A stretch of DNA of 64,000 bases, from the NCBI RefSeq assembly GCF_963677065.1, contig NZ_OY781872.1, forward strand, positions 677,419 through 741,418, given 5' to 3'. Position 1 is the stretch's first letter, and each line of letters opens with the position of its first letter. The stretch is from an uncultured Methanoregula sp. (GTDB lineage: Archaea; Halobacteriota; Methanomicrobia; Methanomicrobiales; Methanospirillaceae). Below the pieces are notes generated by a model. It saw only the letters and a program-made list of their open reading frames with translations, had not been told where the DNA came from and did not search any database. Position numbers and translations under genes: made by a program. Shown here in pieces: positions 18,842 to 26,784 of this stretch.

Positions 18842-18929
18842 ACCGTTATCCCCTGTAGTACCATTGAATTGTTTTTTTTGGGTATTCTTTTTTTACATCC
18901 GATCGCAGGGCACGGGTCCGGCAAACAAA

Positions 18930-19022
18930 GGGGGGGTGGGGGGTATACCCCCCCTGCCAAAATTTTCCGGGCAGGGGTGACCCCCCCACCCTGTTTAACG
19001 TGACGGGGGGTCAATCCCCCCA
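18930..19022. repeat. G-rich palindromic repeat, copy 1
   Basis: Begins with seven G, T, six G, then TATA and seven C, giving a perfect GGGGGGTATACCCCCC palindrome. A shared middle AAAATTTTCCGG follows. A second inverted pair then has TGACCCCCC against GGGGGGTCA (18978-19013) around CCTGTTTAACGTGAC. It matches copy 2 along about 90 bases with scattered substitutions. Confidence 0.85.
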
Positions 19023-19150
19023 CGCATCTGAAAAATCCCGGGTACCTACTCATTTCTGCTAATCATGCACTGATGACATGTCACGCCGGATATCCCACGT
19101 AAAATTCCCGCATGAAATGGTAAAAACCATGCGTTACTCATAATTGAGAT

Positions 19151-19242
19151 GGGGGGGTGGGGGGTATACCCCCTTGCTGAAAATTTTCCGGACGGGGATA
19201 ACCCCCCCTCCCTGTTTAACATGACGGGGGGTCCCACCCCCA
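19151..19242. repeat. G-rich palindromic repeat, copy 2
   Basis: Direct repeat of 18930-19022: seven G, T, six G, TATA, five C, then GAAAATTTTCCGG, a C-run, CCTGTTTAACATGAC and a G-run. Unlike copy 1 it ends GTCCCACCCCCAC. It sits 46 bases before the MBL-fold gene start. Confidence 0.85.
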
Positions 19243-19287
19243 CCAATATACTCTTCCCCGCCCCATATTCCGGCACAGGAGATCCAG

Positions 19288-20160
19288 ATGCAGATCACCC
19301 CCGCAATCCATGCACTCCGGCACCCGTTCCAGGTTCCGGTTGCACCCGGCACAGCTCTCGACCGCTTCGTGTACTCGTATCTCATTGCAGGAGAAACTAT
19401 CACCCTCATCGACAGCGGTGTAGCAGGATGCGAGAGGAGGATCTTCGATTATATCCGGACCATCGGGCGCGATCCAAACGAGATCTCGCTCCTCATCCTG
19501 ACCCACTCCCATCCCGATCATATCGGGGCGGCCCGGGCGATCCGGGACGCAACAGGGTGCACCGTTGCAGCACACGCGGCCGAGCGGACCTGGATCGAGG
19601 ATATCGGCCGGCAGAATCGTGAGCGCCCGGTGCCGGGGTTTGACACCCTTGTCGGCGGGCCGGTACCGCTCGATTTCGAGCTCGAAGACGGCTGCACCAT
19701 TGATACCGACGGAACCGCTGAATACGAAGTCCAGGTGATACATACGCCGGGACATTCCGCCGGTTCGATTGCCCTGTTCATGCCCGGGGAGGGGGCTCTT
19801 TTTTCCGGGGATGCCATCCCGGTTGCGGGCGATCTCCCGGTCTATGACGATGCCGCAGGATCCGTGCGATCGATCCGGCTCCTCCGTTCGGTCCAGGGGA
19901 TCCGGCATCTCCTTTCCGCCTGGGACGAGCCCCGGAGCGGGGATGCAGTCTACCTGCAGATGGACCGGGCACTCGCTCACCTCCAAAGAATTCACACGGC
20001 TGTGCTGGCAGCCGCAGGTGAACGCGATCCCGGGATGATGGAAGTTACAAGAAAAACCGCAGAAGCGCTGGGGCTCCCCCAGCAGGCGATAAACCCGCTG
20101 CTCGCCCGCACGTTTGCAGCAAACCTCAAGGCACGGGACTCCGCGATCTTCGTCGACTGA
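19288..20160 (+). CDS. MBL-fold metallohydrolase
   Basis: A 290-residue metallo-beta-lactamase fold protein. The di-metal site motif THSHPDHIG is at residues 72-80, followed by VIHTPGHSAGS (third His) and LFSGDAIP (bridging Asp). A C-terminal helical region (about 210-290) is typical of glyoxalase II/lactonase-like members. Substrate is unknown; a thioester or lactone hydrolase is possible. The start at 19288 follows AGGAGATCC. Confidence 0.88.
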   Translation: MQITPAIHALRHPFQVPVAPGTALDRFVYSYLIAGETITLIDSGVAGCERRIFDYIRTIGRDPNEISLLILTHSHPDHIGAARAIRDATGCTVAAHAAERTWIEDIGRQNRERPVPGFDTLVGGPVPLDFELEDGCTIDTDGTAEYEVQVIHTPGHSAGSIALFMPGEGALFSGDAIPVAGDLPVYDDAAGSVRSIRLLRSVQGIRHLLSAWDEPRSGDAVYLQMDRALAHLQRIHTAVLAAAGERDPGMMEVTRKTAEALGLPQQAINPLLARTFAANLKARDSAIFVD

Positions 20161-20164
20161 TCAT

Positions 20165-20884
20165 TCAGGGGGCCGTTTGCTGCAGGGAGCCGTTCTCATG
20201 GCGCACCAGTTCAAGCCATGCATCGAACTCCTGAAAGAAACGGGCGATGCGTTCGCGCTCATCGGGGGTCCGTACCGAGATTTTATTATGGTAATACCGG
20301 GACTGGTCTTTTGCATCCCAGTGATCCTTCTCGCCATCAACCGGGGATAATTCTGCTTCATCTCCGGTCCGGCATGGTTCATTTTTCAGGGTGCGGCAGA
20401 AGGCGGTCCGGACCGGTGACCGGAGGGGTTTTACCGCGCACCTTGTATCCGACCGGCCATCCCAGTGCTCGTTGACCGGGAAGCCGGCCCGGGCAAGGGG
20501 CCGGTCCCACGTGGCATCCACAAAAACCCACCGGCACCCGATCTGTACCCGGCAGGCAAGGTGATGGGAGACAGGAACAATGGCAGCCAGTTCCCGGAGC
20601 CCGGGCGGGTAACGGATATCCGGATCATTCCAGGAGAAGGCAATCGTGGCATACACAACGTTCAGGTTCAGCCTCCGGTACATATCCGCGAGCAGGTAGT
20701 GCTTCGGGCCGCAATATCCCCTGCCGATCCGGAGCATCTCTTCCGGTCCCGACAGGAGATCGCCCCGGGGGACCGCAAGCGAGTACGGGATATCGCGGAT
20801 GTGCTCAAAGATCGAGATCATGCTCTGGTGCGTATCCAGACCATGAGTCCATTCTTTAAAAGCACTGGCAACCAGCGAGGGCAT
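20165..20884 (-). CDS. Transglutaminase-like domain protein
   Basis: A 239-residue protein. A Cys-His-Asp triad of the transglutaminase/protease-like superfamily is visible: RGYCGPKHYLLADMYRRLNL (Cys58), VSHHLACRV (His107/108) and WVFVDATWD (Asp123). The C-terminal 90 residues are charged and unassigned. No signal peptide is seen, so it is probably cytoplasmic. It converges with the MBL gene, the stops being 4 bases apart. Substrate unknown. Confidence 0.8.
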   Translation of the reverse strand: MPSLVASAFKEWTHGLDTHQSMISIFEHIRDIPYSLAVPRGDLLSGPEEMLRIGRGYCGPKHYLLADMYRRLNLNVVYATIAFSWNDPDIRYPPGLRELAAIVPVSHHLACRVQIGCRWVFVDATWDRPLARAGFPVNEHWDGRSDTRCAVKPLRSPVRTAFCRTLKNEPCRTGDEAELSPVDGEKDHWDAKDQSRYYHNKISVRTPDERERIARFFQEFDAWLELVRHENGSLQQTAP

Positions 20885-21078
20885 GGGCGATCCTCTCTAT
20901 ACCAGACTGGAGGGCCGTAACGATAAAACCCCCGCCTCACGATAACGGGAATGAATTCCCAAAGGCAGGTACCGGTAAAAATCGAGAAACTACCCCGTCG
21001 GGGGAAAACTATTGAGCGGTGCCGCCGCCCGGACTCTCCCGGCCGGCGGCTGACCGCGTGCAAAAGGAAAAAGTAAGA

Positions 21079-21294
21079 TTATGCGTTCTTCATCTTGGCT
21101 TTTGCGACGAATCCGTCTTTGCCAATGTAGTACATGAAGCCCTTTTCCTTGGCAATCTTCTCAGTACCGACTTTCTTCTTCTTGCCGGTCTTGTTGTGCT
21201 TCATCGGGGCTGCCCAGACGTATCCATCCTTGCCGATAAAGTAGAGGTAGCCCTTTTCGCGCTGGATCTTTTCTTTTCCAATTTTGGTTCCCAT
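21079..21294 (-). CDS. Small basic protein with duplicated GY-x-Y-x-GKDGYV motif
   Basis: A 71-residue, Lys-rich protein built from two similar units of about 30 residues. One has EKIQREKGYLYFIGKDGYV followed by WAAPMK; the other has EKIAKEKGFMYYIGKDGFV followed by AKAKMK. A GAGGTG ribosome binding site precedes the ATG and a TATA box lies about 55 bases upstream, so expression is likely. I recall similar small proteins in related methanogens, but no function is known to me. The beta-strand-like aromatic pattern could suit nucleic-acid binding; that is a guess. Confidence 0.75.
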   Translation of the reverse strand: MGTKIGKEKIQREKGYLYFIGKDGYVWAAPMKHNKTGKKKKVGTEKIAKEKGFMYYIGKDGFVAKAKMKNA

Positions 21295-21603
21295 TTAAAC
21301 ACCTCAAAACCACTATTGGGTTTTGATAATGAATGGTGACGCCTGATAATATAAAAGGTTTCCGTCGAAAGCCCGTCGATGCCTCAATTTTTACCAAAAT
21401 TCTGGGGGTATTTTGGTCATTGTGGCGCACTATTCCCTCCGATTAAAAACCTTCCAAAAACGCTCCTTTTTTCGTTTAACAGGCTATTTATGGCTTAAAT
21501 GGAGGTTGGTGCAGTCAGGGGGACCGGATGTCAAAGCGCATTCTGTGCAGGGGTTTTCATGAGGGGGAAACGGGGGTGCCGCAGGCCCTCATCCCGGTTC
21601 TCA
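21295..21603. other. Intergenic region between small basic protein and archaellin-like genes
   Basis: 309 bases. It contains the TATA box and leader of the small protein on the minus strand and a T-rich patch (CTCCTTTTTTCG). A plus-strand open frame beginning at 21499 runs antisense into the archaellin-like gene and is not supported. I see nothing else. Confidence 0.5.
21347..21357 (-). promoter_or_regulatory. TATA-box promoter of the small basic protein
   Basis: On the minus strand the element reads CTTTTATATTA, about 53-63 bases before the ATG at 21294. This predicts a 5' leader of roughly 25-30 bases that includes the GAGGTG ribosome site. Confidence 0.5.
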
Positions 21604-22242
21604 TCAAAGCTTCATGACCGGCCGGATCCGTTCGGGAACAACGCGGGTGAGAGTGAGCGGCATCGCGGTTCCCTCCGGGCTCAGGGTAACGGCAAATGTC
21701 CCGGACGGCCGGGCGCCCGAGGAAGAGCATATCAGGAGTTCGAACTCTTCATCGGGTTCCATCCAGTTGTCCGCATCGGCAACATGGCCGGGGAGCATAT
21801 TATACTTCCCGGTAATCGTCCAGTTGGGACAGACCAGGGGCAGGGTGTTTGTCCGGGGAATTTGCTCGGTAACACCTTCCCCTTTCCAGCTCACCCGTAC
21901 CTGGTCCATATCGATGGCCCCAGTATGCCCGAGGAAAAGGGAGACCATCACCTGGACCGCCCCGAGCCGCTTGGGATCCGGCCGGGGGACAATATAGAGG
22001 GGCTTGTTGCCAACCCGGCTGACCGCAGGGAACCCGAACACGGATCCGACTGGCTGTATGTGATCGCCGGATACGTAGATGCTGTCTGCCACCATCCCTC
22101 CCGGAAACGTCCTGACCCATCCCGGGGTCTCCCCCGGGTTGGTGAAAACGATAATTGCGACAACTCCTGCCAGGAGAACCAGAATCAGGATCACGAGCTC
22201 AAGACCCGTGAATGCATCGTCATGTTTCCTGTTATACACCAC
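21604..22242 (-). CDS. Archaellin/type IV pilin-like protein (class III signal peptide)
   Basis: A 212-residue secreted protein. A short basic leader (YNRKHDDA) precedes FTGLELVILILVLLAGVVAIIVF, a class III signal peptide and hydrophobic assembly helix as in archaellins and archaeal pilins. The rest is beta-rich with VQVMVSLFLGHTGAIDMDQV and LVCPNWTITGKYN, as in archaellin-type domains. The frame reaches a TTG at 22260, but a GTG at 22242 preceded by GGAG at a 7-base distance avoids overlap with the upstream gene and is preferred. It follows a paralogue with only 4 bases between. Confidence 0.8.
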   Translation of the reverse strand: MVYNRKHDDAFTGLELVILILVLLAGVVAIIVFTNPGETPGWVRTFPGGMVADSIYVSGDHIQPVGSVFGFPAVSRVGNKPLYIVPRPDPKRLGAVQVMVSLFLGHTGAIDMDQVRVSWKGEGVTEQIPRTNTLPLVCPNWTITGKYNMLPGHVADADNWMEPDEEFELLICSSSGARPSGTFAVTLSPEGTAMPLTLTRVVPERIRPVMKL

Positions 22243-22246
22243 GGTA

Positions 22247-22954
22247 TCACTCCGAACCAAGGGACATGACAGGCTGGGTCATGGGGGGTACGGTGATCAG
22301 TGCAACCGGCGGCTGGGAACTCCCGGGGGGGTTCACCGTTATGGCGAACTGCTGGTAAGGGGGAGTAGTACTCGCCGGGCAGACCACGATCTCGAACTGT
22401 TCACCGGGATAGAGGATGTCCGTTCCCGTCAGGGATGAGACGGCAGGTTTGCTTCCAGCACCTCCGGCCGTGGGAATATTCTTTGGAAGGTTTGCGGCAT
22501 TCACCTGCGCCGGTTGGGGCACGTCAAACCGGTTGGTGATCATCCAGCCCGGGCAGACGAGTGGTTGTGCAGTCTTCCGGGGGATCGTTTCCACACCGCC
22601 GGCCTTTGTGACAGAGAGGTTCACGTTGTCGAAATCAACTCCCCCCATATCACCCATAAAGAGTTCCACGGTCATCTGAACAGCCCCGAGATTTGCGGCA
22701 TCCTGCTGCGGGTACTGGATCATGACATCCGAACGGTTGCCATTCACGGCCGAAAAGCCGGTGACCGGTCCCACATGCCGCAATGTATACCCGGATTCCC
22801 CGGCAAAGGTTCCTGCCATTCCTTCCGAGGGATTTTTGAACATGCCAGAAAGGGTGACAAGAGCAACGTGGCCGATCACGACAAGGACAAGGATAATCAC
22901 GATCAGTTCCAGGATGGTGAGGCCGTTCTCGCCCTTATGATTATGTGGCATCAT
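22247..22954 (-). CDS. Archaellin/type IV pilin-like protein (class III signal peptide)
   Basis: A 235-residue paralogue of the next gene. The leader MMPHNHKGENG is followed by LTILELIVIILVLVVIGHVALVTL, with the conserved Glu at position 5 of the mature hydrophobic helix, as expected for processing by an archaellin/prepilin peptidase. Shared blocks with the neighbour are LGAVQMTVELFMGDMGGVDFDNV and PLVCPGWMITNRFD. The C-terminal third has Pro/Gly-rich linkers. No archaellum motor genes are in the window, so these may be minor archaellins or adhesion pilins. Confidence 0.8.
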   Translation of the reverse strand: MMPHNHKGENGLTILELIVIILVLVVIGHVALVTLSGMFKNPSEGMAGTFAGESGYTLRHVGPVTGFSAVNGNRSDVMIQYPQQDAANLGAVQMTVELFMGDMGGVDFDNVNLSVTKAGGVETIPRKTAQPLVCPGWMITNRFDVPQPAQVNAANLPKNIPTAGGAGSKPAVSSLTGTDILYPGEQFEIVVCPASTTPPYQQFAITVNPPGSSQPPVALITVPPMTQPVMSLGSE

Positions 22955-22955
22955 A

Positions 22956-24368
22956 TCAGTGCAATCTCCGGTCGATCAGGCGTTTCGGCCGCCCTTTTTG
23001 TTTGTGCAGTTCGAGCCCCCCGGCCCGGGTGAAATTCACGATAATCCGTAAGTCCCCGTCGTGATAATGCCGGGCGAGCCCGGGTTTGTACTTCAGGAAA
23101 CGGTTTAAAATTGTATCCTGAATGGTTTTTTTATCGCAATGATCCGGATCGATACATTCCACACCAACCGACAGTACCGTTTCATCCGGGCGTTCCCCGT
23201 CACTGATGAAAGCCTCATATTCCCCATTCAGGTACTCCAGGTTTTCCGGCTGGAAGACCGCCGCCTCTATATCCACGCGGTTTAAGGAATTTCGGAAGAT
23301 CCATGCAGTCTCGGCTTCCCGCTGGGGGTTGTGGATCCGCATGTGCGTCCTGCCGCAGGTGCACCGGTTGCGGGAGAGGACAACGGTCGTATCTTCGGTA
23401 TCGTAGTTGAGGAGAAGCATCCCCGCCTTTGCTCCTACGGGAAGCAGGGTGGTGAGGACGCCCCTGCCGCAGGCGCCGTCATGGACAAACGATTCCATCC
23501 GGGGATCATAGACATCCAGGTGAACGAGATCCTCAGGTACATGAAGTCCGGCAATCTCTGTGCATTCCCCGCACATAGTACCCTCAGTACTGCCATAGGT
23601 ATTGTACACCGGGCACTCCCAGAGTTCAGCAAGGTACTTCCGGGATTCGTCGGCAAAGCTCTCGCCACCCGCAACCAGCTTGTCGATCGATGTTTCAGAG
23701 GGCGCGAGACCTTCTGCCCTGAGCCTCCTGTAGAGACGCAGGAGCTTGAAGACGCTTCCGATGATCGCGGTAGGCCGGTAGCTTTTGAGAATCCGCGATT
23801 CAAACGAACATTTGCCGATGGGAATGATCCCCATGCCGATTTTCTGTGCGGCAATGGTCATGGTGTTGGCCCCCACGTTCATCCCATAAGAAGCGCAGAC
23901 CACGATCCGGTCCCGGCTTGAGAATCCCTGCGATACAAAACTCCGGGCATACTTCTCGGCATACCGCTTCCAGTCTTCCCAGGTGAGAAAGAAGCCTTTT
24001 GGCGTCCCGCTCGTACCGCTGGTCTCCTGGATGGAGAAGACATTGCTCCAGTCCGTGGACTTGAACTCGAACTCCGGAGTAACAGGGGGTTGGTGTTCCC
24101 GGATCGTTTTACCGGAGATGATCGGAAGATCCAGGAGATCCTCGTGAACGCGGACCTTTGCCGGATCGATACCATTCTCCCGGAACCAGTGCCGGTAAAA
24201 CGGGGAATGATCCGCCGCATACCTGACGGTATATCTCACCCGTTCGTCGATCAGGGCATCGAGGCTGCCCCGATCCAGGGTCTCAATTTCCGGTGAGAAG
24301 TACGATCCCCCGGGCATGAGAGAGGATTGAGAGAGAGATGGTTTATACATTACGGCAAGTTCTGTCAT
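22956..24368 (-). CDS. Coenzyme F390 synthetase-like adenylate-forming ligase
   Basis: A 470-residue member of the phenylacetate-CoA ligase/F390 synthetase branch of AMP-forming enzymes. The P-loop-like QETSGTSGTPKG, NTYGSTEGTMCGE and a Cys-bearing RCTCGRTHMRI are visible, and a C-terminal domain ends in KQKGRPKRLIDRRL. F390 synthetase adenylylates coenzyme F420, a redox-signalling reaction in methanogens, and the family assignment is good. The reaction itself is inference. In-frame ATGs at 24347 and 24317 are alternative starts. It ends one codon before the first archaellin-like gene and is divergent from a radical SAM gene. Confidence 0.75.
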   Translation of the reverse strand: MTELAVMYKPSLSQSSLMPGGSYFSPEIETLDRGSLDALIDERVRYTVRYAADHSPFYRHWFRENGIDPAKVRVHEDLLDLPIISGKTIREHQPPVTPEFEFKSTDWSNVFSIQETSGTSGTPKGFFLTWEDWKRYAEKYARSFVSQGFSSRDRIVVCASYGMNVGANTMTIAAQKIGMGIIPIGKCSFESRILKSYRPTAIIGSVFKLLRLYRRLRAEGLAPSETSIDKLVAGGESFADESRKYLAELWECPVYNTYGSTEGTMCGECTEIAGLHVPEDLVHLDVYDPRMESFVHDGACGRGVLTTLLPVGAKAGMLLLNYDTEDTTVVLSRNRCTCGRTHMRIHNPQREAETAWIFRNSLNRVDIEAAVFQPENLEYLNGEYEAFISDGERPDETVLSVGVECIDPDHCDKKTIQDTILNRFLKYKPGLARHYHDGDLRIIVNFTRAGGLELHKQKGRPKRLIDRRLH

Positions 24369-24406
24369 GGAGGCAGGCCCTCATTTTATTGTCCGGACGG
24401 TCGAAA

Positions 24407-25549
24407 ATGTACAGACTTCCCATGTACTTCCACCTCATCCTGACCGATGACTGCAATCTCTGCTGCAGTTATTGCCGGGCAAAGGCATTTGAGGAACTTG
24501 AAGAGGGTTCCGGTGAGGGAGAGCAGGTTGAGATCGATCCGGATCTTCCTGCGGAGCTGGACTACGATCTCCGGCTTCTCTATGAATTCCTCAGTAAGGA
24601 TCCTTCTGCCACGCTGACATTCTATGGGGGCGAGCCGCTTCTCAGGGCAGATCTTATCACCCGGATCATACGGGAGGCGCCGGTACAGCGGTTCATGATG
24701 CAGACCAACGGCCTGCTTCTCGGACGGCTTGAACCGGCGATCGTGAACCGGTTTTCCACGATCCTTGTCTCACTGGACGGGAGAGAGGCACTCACGGACA
24801 AAAACCGGGGTGAAGGTGTATACCGCAAGGTGATCTCGCAGGTAAAAAACCTCCGTAAAAACGGGTATGCCGGCGAGCTGATTGCCCGCATGACCGTTAC
24901 TGAAGATACCGACATCGCAGATGCCGTCAGCTGGCTTTCTTGCAATCCGGATTATTCTTTTTCCTCTATCCACTGGCAGCTGGATGCTGATTTTGCCAGT
25001 GACTTCTCCCGGCGCCGGTTTGCTGAATGGGTAAAGAACAGTTACAACCCGGGTATCCGGACCCTCGTCAGCTCATGGGTTGATCGGATGGAAACCACCG
25101 AAGAAGTCCTCCGCTGGTACCCGTTCCTCGATCCCATGGACGATCTCCTGCACGAGAGGGCAAGCCGGCTCCGGTGCGGTTCGGGATATGCCAACTACAG
25201 CATCATGACCGACGGCCACATCGCCCCCTGCCCCGTGATGATCGGCATGAGATCCTATTATGTGGGACATATCGCAGACGCAGACCCCGGTGCCCTTGAC
25301 CGGATCGAGATCGGGGGGGATTGTATAACCTGCCGGATCCGGGATTTCTGCGGGGGACGGTGCCTCTATTCCAACATCACCCGGCCGTGGAATGCAGCAG
25401 AGCGGCAGCTGGTCTGCGGGACCGTTGAAAACCTGCACGATGCCCTCGTATCAGCCCTCCCGCGGGTGCGGGATCTGATCGCACGCGACACGATCACACG
25501 GGAAGATTTTACCCATGAAAAATTCAACGGGTGCGAGATAATTCCCTGA
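24407..25549 (+). CDS. Radical SAM/SPASM enzyme (AF0577-like, putative peptide modification)
   Basis: A 380-residue radical SAM protein. CNLCCSYC (Cys16, 20, 23) is the CX3CX2C motif for the SAM-cleaving cluster; FYGGEP follows as the GGE motif. The C-terminal domain holds extra cysteines (RCGSGYANYSI, APCPVMIG, CITCRIRDFCGGRC), the SPASM arrangement for auxiliary clusters. I recall the archaeal AF0577-like family as putative peptide-modifying enzymes. The frame extends up to 24338; the ATG at 24407 gives the usual start just before FHLILTDDCN. It is divergent from the F390 synthetase-like gene. No obvious Cys-rich precursor peptide is adjacent. Confidence 0.85.
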   Translation: MYRLPMYFHLILTDDCNLCCSYCRAKAFEELEEGSGEGEQVEIDPDLPAELDYDLRLLYEFLSKDPSATLTFYGGEPLLRADLITRIIREAPVQRFMMQTNGLLLGRLEPAIVNRFSTILVSLDGREALTDKNRGEGVYRKVISQVKNLRKNGYAGELIARMTVTEDTDIADAVSWLSCNPDYSFSSIHWQLDADFASDFSRRRFAEWVKNSYNPGIRTLVSSWVDRMETTEEVLRWYPFLDPMDDLLHERASRLRCGSGYANYSIMTDGHIAPCPVMIGMRSYYVGHIADADPGALDRIEIGGDCITCRIRDFCGGRCLYSNITRPWNAAERQLVCGTVENLHDALVSALPRVRDLIARDTITREDFTHEKFNGCEIIP

Positions 25550-25603
25550 TCTCCCGCGATTTATTCCTACAAATGTATAAAACAGATCCGGATACTGCAA
25601 ATG

Positions 25604-25613
25604 TTTTTTATAC
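25604..25613 (+). promoter_or_regulatory. TATA-box promoter of the CxxC-x17-CxxC gene
   Basis: TTTTTTATAC lies about 50 bases before the ATG at 25663, leaving a leader of roughly 25 bases. Confidence 0.5.
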
Positions 25614-25662
25614 AGAATCGGTAGATGTTTAGCTGCAGCTCAAAACTGCATGAGTAAGAGCA

Positions 25663-25830
25663 ATGGAAAGAAAGAGTTTTGGCGGCCCGAGAAATTTCGG
25701 TCCCAGAGAAATGACAAAGACAGTCTGCTCAGACTGCGGAAAAGAGTGCGAAGTTCCCTTCAAGCCTACTGAAGGAAGGCCGGTCTACTGCAGGGACTGC
25801 CTGCCCAAGCACCGGAAACCCCGGTTCTGA
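25663..25830 (+). CDS. CxxC-x17-CxxC zinc-ribbon protein
   Basis: A 55-residue gene, too short for most gene callers. It has CSDCGKECEVPFKPTEGRP followed by VYCRDC: two CxxC pairs exactly 17 residues apart, the defining spacing of a small archaeal zinc-binding domain. The N-terminus is Gly/Arg/Phe rich and the C-terminus basic, suggesting nucleic acid contact. It has its own TATA box and a T-run terminator directly after the stop. Function unknown. Confidence 0.85.
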   Translation: MERKSFGGPRNFGPREMTKTVCSDCGKECEVPFKPTEGRPVYCRDCLPKHRKPRF

Positions 25831-25839
25831 TCTCATCAC

Positions 25840-25851
25840 TTTTTTCTTTTT
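25840..25851 (+). terminator. T-run terminator after CxxC-x17-CxxC gene
   Basis: Six T, C, five T starting ten bases after the stop codon at 25830. Confidence 0.45.
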
Positions 25852-25916
25852 CCCGCGTTTTTATACGTGTTACCTGAAAAAAACAACACTTCCCCTTCCC
25901 GAAACGCTCATTGAGC

Positions 25917-26171
25917 ATGATCTCACATACCATCAGTATGAGCGGTTCATGGCATGAGGCAAAGGAGGAAGCTAAAAAAGGAGAGCTACCGCAGGTCTAT
26001 CATGACTGCGATACCGGAACATACGGGGCGTGCAGACCAGGTGAGGAGCAGGGAACCTTCCAGGCCGGTGTATTTGTCCCTCACCGCTGCATCTGCATGC
26101 CGGCGCACCTGAGTGCAGAAGAGCTCGAGGCCAAAGAAAGAAAATTCCGCGAGGAAAACCCGGACTGGTAA
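25917..26171 (+). CDS. Hypothetical small protein with Cys motif
   Basis: An 84-residue protein not assigned to a family. Cysteines fall in YHDCDTGTYGAC and PHRCICMPAHLS, which could bind a metal or form disulfides. The C-terminal end is an acidic/basic helix (SAEELEAKERKFREE). No signal peptide or membrane segment. The start is uncertain: TTG at 25911, ATG at 25917 or ATG at 25938. Codon use and the ordered Cys/His pattern favour a real gene. Confidence 0.55.
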   Translation: MISHTISMSGSWHEAKEEAKKGELPQVYHDCDTGTYGACRPGEEQGTFQAGVFVPHRCICMPAHLSAEELEAKERKFREENPDW

Positions 26172-26190
26172 CGTTCCTCATCGGACAAAA

Positions 26191-26784
26191 CTATTTTCTC
26201 CGGATCTCGTCGCGGAACCGGTGGACAAGATCGTAGAGCATCAGGCGGAACTCGTCACCGATCTCTTCCCAGGACTTGACATCCGATGCTTTACCCGGTT
26301 CTCCCGAAGGCGCAGGATCATGCACAATAGCGGCCTCTCCTTCGGGATGGGGCGTCCACCAGAGGTTCCGCATGATCTCGAAGTAGCCGGTCACAAGGAC
26401 GAGGATGAAGACGAGCGGTACTATCACAAACGAGAGCAGCCAGAAGTAATGGTAAAGGTTGTTTGCCGTGATCATGTCAACCCATTCAAAAATCCGGAGC
26501 ACGAATGCAACGATGAAGACGCTGCCTACCGCCTTGATGACCGGGAATGGAAGGTTGAGCGGGAACGGGAATGCCGCAAAGATATCCGCGACAAAGATGA
26601 TGATGCCGATGACCAGCAGGAGCCAGAAATTGGTATTTAAGAACTCGATGCCCGAGAGAAGGGTCGGGTTCCGGATAAATTCCTTGAGGATGTTGGCGAG
26701 CACAACCACGATCAGGAAACAGATGATCCCGGTCATCCGCGATACAAAAACCCAGCTCAATGACTTATCGCGACACGGCCACAT
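26191..26784 (-). CDS. Conserved membrane protein with four hydrophobic segments
   Basis: A 197-residue protein with membrane segments at about 18-35, 52-72, 80-98 and 115-135, then a soluble acidic/basic C-terminus of about 60 residues (SWEEIGDEFRLMLYDLVHRFRDEIRRK). No family motif recognised. An alternative start at the internal ATG (26736) would remove the basic N-terminus. GGTGG lies just before the longer start. Convergent with the preceding small gene. Confidence 0.65.
   Translation of the reverse strand: MWPCRDKSLSWVFVSRMTGIICFLIVVVLANILKEFIRNPTLLSGIEFLNTNFWLLLVIGIIIFVADIFAAFPFPLNLPFPVIKAVGSVFIVAFVLRIFEWVDMITANNLYHYFWLLSFVIVPLVFILVLVTGYFEIMRNLWWTPHPEGEAAIVHDPAPSGEPGKASDVKSWEEIGDEFRLMLYDLVHRFRDEIRRK

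Larger units (their letters stand above)
18842..19287. other. Gene-free region carrying two G-rich repeats
   Basis: 446 bases between the TMEM175-like gene and the MBL-fold gene. It holds the two G-rich repeat copies listed separately and a 129-base spacer between them. Short open frames over the repeats encode Gly/Pro-rich peptides that only mirror the repeat sequence, so I call no gene here. A possible TATA element for the downstream MBL gene (CAATATACT) lies at about 19244. Confidence 0.6.

Noticed and set aside
19149-19622. Gly/Pro-rich frames over the G-rich repeats as genes
   Set aside because: They consist of translated repeat sequence and run into the MBL gene in the wrong frame.
21499-22269. 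Long plus-strand frame antisense to the archaellin-like gene
   Set aside because: The minus strand encodes a convincing class III signal peptide protein; the plus-strand translation is Arg/Pro/Gly rich without family features.
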